6,605 nt of DNA from positions 1 through 6,605 of the forward strand of contig SYAK01000461.1 of assembly GCA_005788935.1 (NCBI GenBank), written 5' to 3'. The notes under the pieces are model-generated. The model did not search any database. It was not told where the DNA came from and saw only the letters and a list, made by a program, of their open reading frames with translations. Positions within the stretch are counted from its first letter, which is position 1. Every line of letters starts with the position of its first letter. The translations under genes and the position numbers were made by a program. Origin of the DNA: Pseudomonadota bacterium. Lineage in GTDB: Bacteria > Myxococcota > UBA9042 > PHBI01. This document shows, piece by piece, positions 6,009 to 6,605 of this stretch.

Positions 6009-6014
6009 AAGGAG
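6009..6014 (+). promoter_or_regulatory. Shine-Dalgarno AAGGAG of the Cys-rich lipoprotein gene
   Basis: AAGGAG lies 8 bases before the ATG at 6023, inside the 27-base gap after the GTPase stop. It supports translation from that ATG and fits a two-gene transcript with the GTPase. Confidence 0.8.
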
Positions 6015-6022
6015 CCTTCCCC

Positions 6023-6605
6023 ATGCGCAACCCCCGCATCCTTCCTCGACGCCTCGTCCTCGCCCTGACCCTCGCGTGGCCCGTGGCCGCTTGCGGCGAC
6101 GACGGGTCCACCGGGCCGGCCCTGCCCGACGGCGTCACCGCCTGCGCCCCCTTCGCCGAGACCCCGGGCTGTCCATCGGGACAGACCTGCACGTGGGTCG
6201 GCGAGGTCCCGGCGCCGATTTGCGCCCCAGCCGGAGACGCGGGCCTCGGCGACCCCTGCGGCGAGCAGACGCTCTGCGCTGAAGGCGTCTGTCTCGGCCT
6301 CAACGGCGACGCCCCGCGCTGTTTCGATCTGTGCCGCGACGCGGCCGACTGCGGCGGCGAGAGCTGCCTGACGCTCGAGGGGGCGCCGTTTCTCATTTGC
6401 GAGCAGCCAGGCCTCTATCCGGCCTGCGACCTGCTCGCGTCGACCTGCGCCGAGGGGCGCGGCTGCTTCATGGTCGCCGACGAAGCGACGCCGGTCTGCA
6501 TCCCGGCTGGCGAGACGCCTGCCGGCGACGCCTGCCCGTACGCCAACAGCTGCCTCGCGGGCGACGCCTGCAGCAACGGCACCTGCCGCGACCGCTGTGA
6601 CCCGG
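6023..6605 (+). CDS. Cys-rich outer-membrane lipoprotein, 5' part (runs off the right edge)
   Basis: The first 194 residues are present and the frame stays open to the edge. Residues 1-24 form a lipoprotein signal (Arg-rich start, LVLALTLAWPVAAC, lipidated Cys24) followed by GDDGSTGP, so outer-membrane anchoring is likely. The visible mature part has 21 further Cys, almost one residue in eight, at 41, 50, 56, 67, 79, 85, 90, 100, 104, 110, 115, 126, 135, 142, 148, 159, 171, 177, 183, 188 and 192. Two modules repeat with a fixed 92-residue offset: 50/56/67/79/85 and 142/148/159/171/177, each with a PAG just after the third Cys. The pattern points to a disulfide-bonded surface protein like the many Cys-rich lipoproteins of Myxococcota. 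No enzymatic motif is seen and I cannot assign a function. A start at 27 bases and AAGGAG suggest co-transcription with the GTPase gene. Confidence 0.85.
   Translation, partial: MRNPRILPRRLVLALTLAWPVAACGDDGSTGPALPDGVTACAPFAETPGCPSGQTCTWVGEVPAPICAPAGDAGLGDPCGEQTLCAEGVCLGLNGDAPRCFDLCRDAADCGGESCLTLEGAPFLICEQPGLYPACDLLASTCAEGRGCFMVADEATPVCIPAGETPAGDACPYANSCLAGDACSNGTCRDRCDP

Noticed and set aside
2855..6010. A 1051-residue open frame on the minus strand opposite the triple thioredoxin-domain and GTPase genes
   Set aside because: Its translation is low-complexity (long runs of Leu, Glu, Val, Asp and Arg) and mirrors the codon bias of the real genes on the other strand. It spans a terminator and two gene boundaries and shows no domain motif.
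6076..6600. Two short plus-strand open frames (68 and 89 residues) at the right edge
   Set aside because: They lie in another frame of the Cys-rich lipoprotein gene and are Arg-rich without signals; the lipoprotein frame has the ribosome site, lipobox and a regular Cys pattern.

Overview
This is a GC-rich (by eye close to 70%), densely coding bacterial chromosome segment. Codons end mostly in G or C. Two of the four complete genes start with lipoprotein signal peptides, and a third lipoprotein, very rich in cysteine, runs off the right edge. High GC, abundant Pro/Ala-rich lipoproteins, Cys-rich secreted modules and a multi-domain DsbA-like lipoprotein together suggest a Myxococcota-like (former Deltaproteobacteria) organism. 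That placement is inference; no marker gene settles it.

Layout. At the left edge the last codons of an unidentified gene end in a 4-base ATGA overlap with miaA (83-1030, +), a tRNA dimethylallyltransferase. Converging on it, with 24 bases between stop codons, is a lipoprotein with a transglutaminase-like cysteine peptidase domain (1055-2611, -). A 315-base divergent intergenic region (2612-2926) follows. It holds a perfect 10-base palindrome, a 15-base tandem repeat and a strong leader hairpin. To its right is a 647-residue lipoprotein with three DsbA-type thioredoxin domains, each with a CPFC active site (2927-4870, +), closed by a very good intrinsic terminator (4915-4944). Then come a MeaB/ArgK-family GTPase (5018-5995, +) and, 27 bases on and probably in the same transcript, the start of the Cys-rich lipoprotein (6023 to the edge, +).

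How the genes fit. Most are individually recognisable and not obviously one pathway: tRNA modification, an envelope peptidase/transglutaminase fold, envelope thiol-disulfide exchange, cobalamin-enzyme chaperoning, and a disulfide-rich surface protein. The one plausible link is that the triple CPFC protein makes or repairs disulfides in envelope proteins such as the Cys-rich lipoprotein nearby. The most interesting features are the triple-domain oxidoreductase (its first domain alone lacks a second cysteine pair, and it is extremely lysine-rich in an arginine-rich neighbourhood), the tandem repeat upstream of it, and the exact 92-residue internal repeat of cysteine spacing in the last protein. 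I see no mobile element, CRISPR array, tRNA or rRNA.
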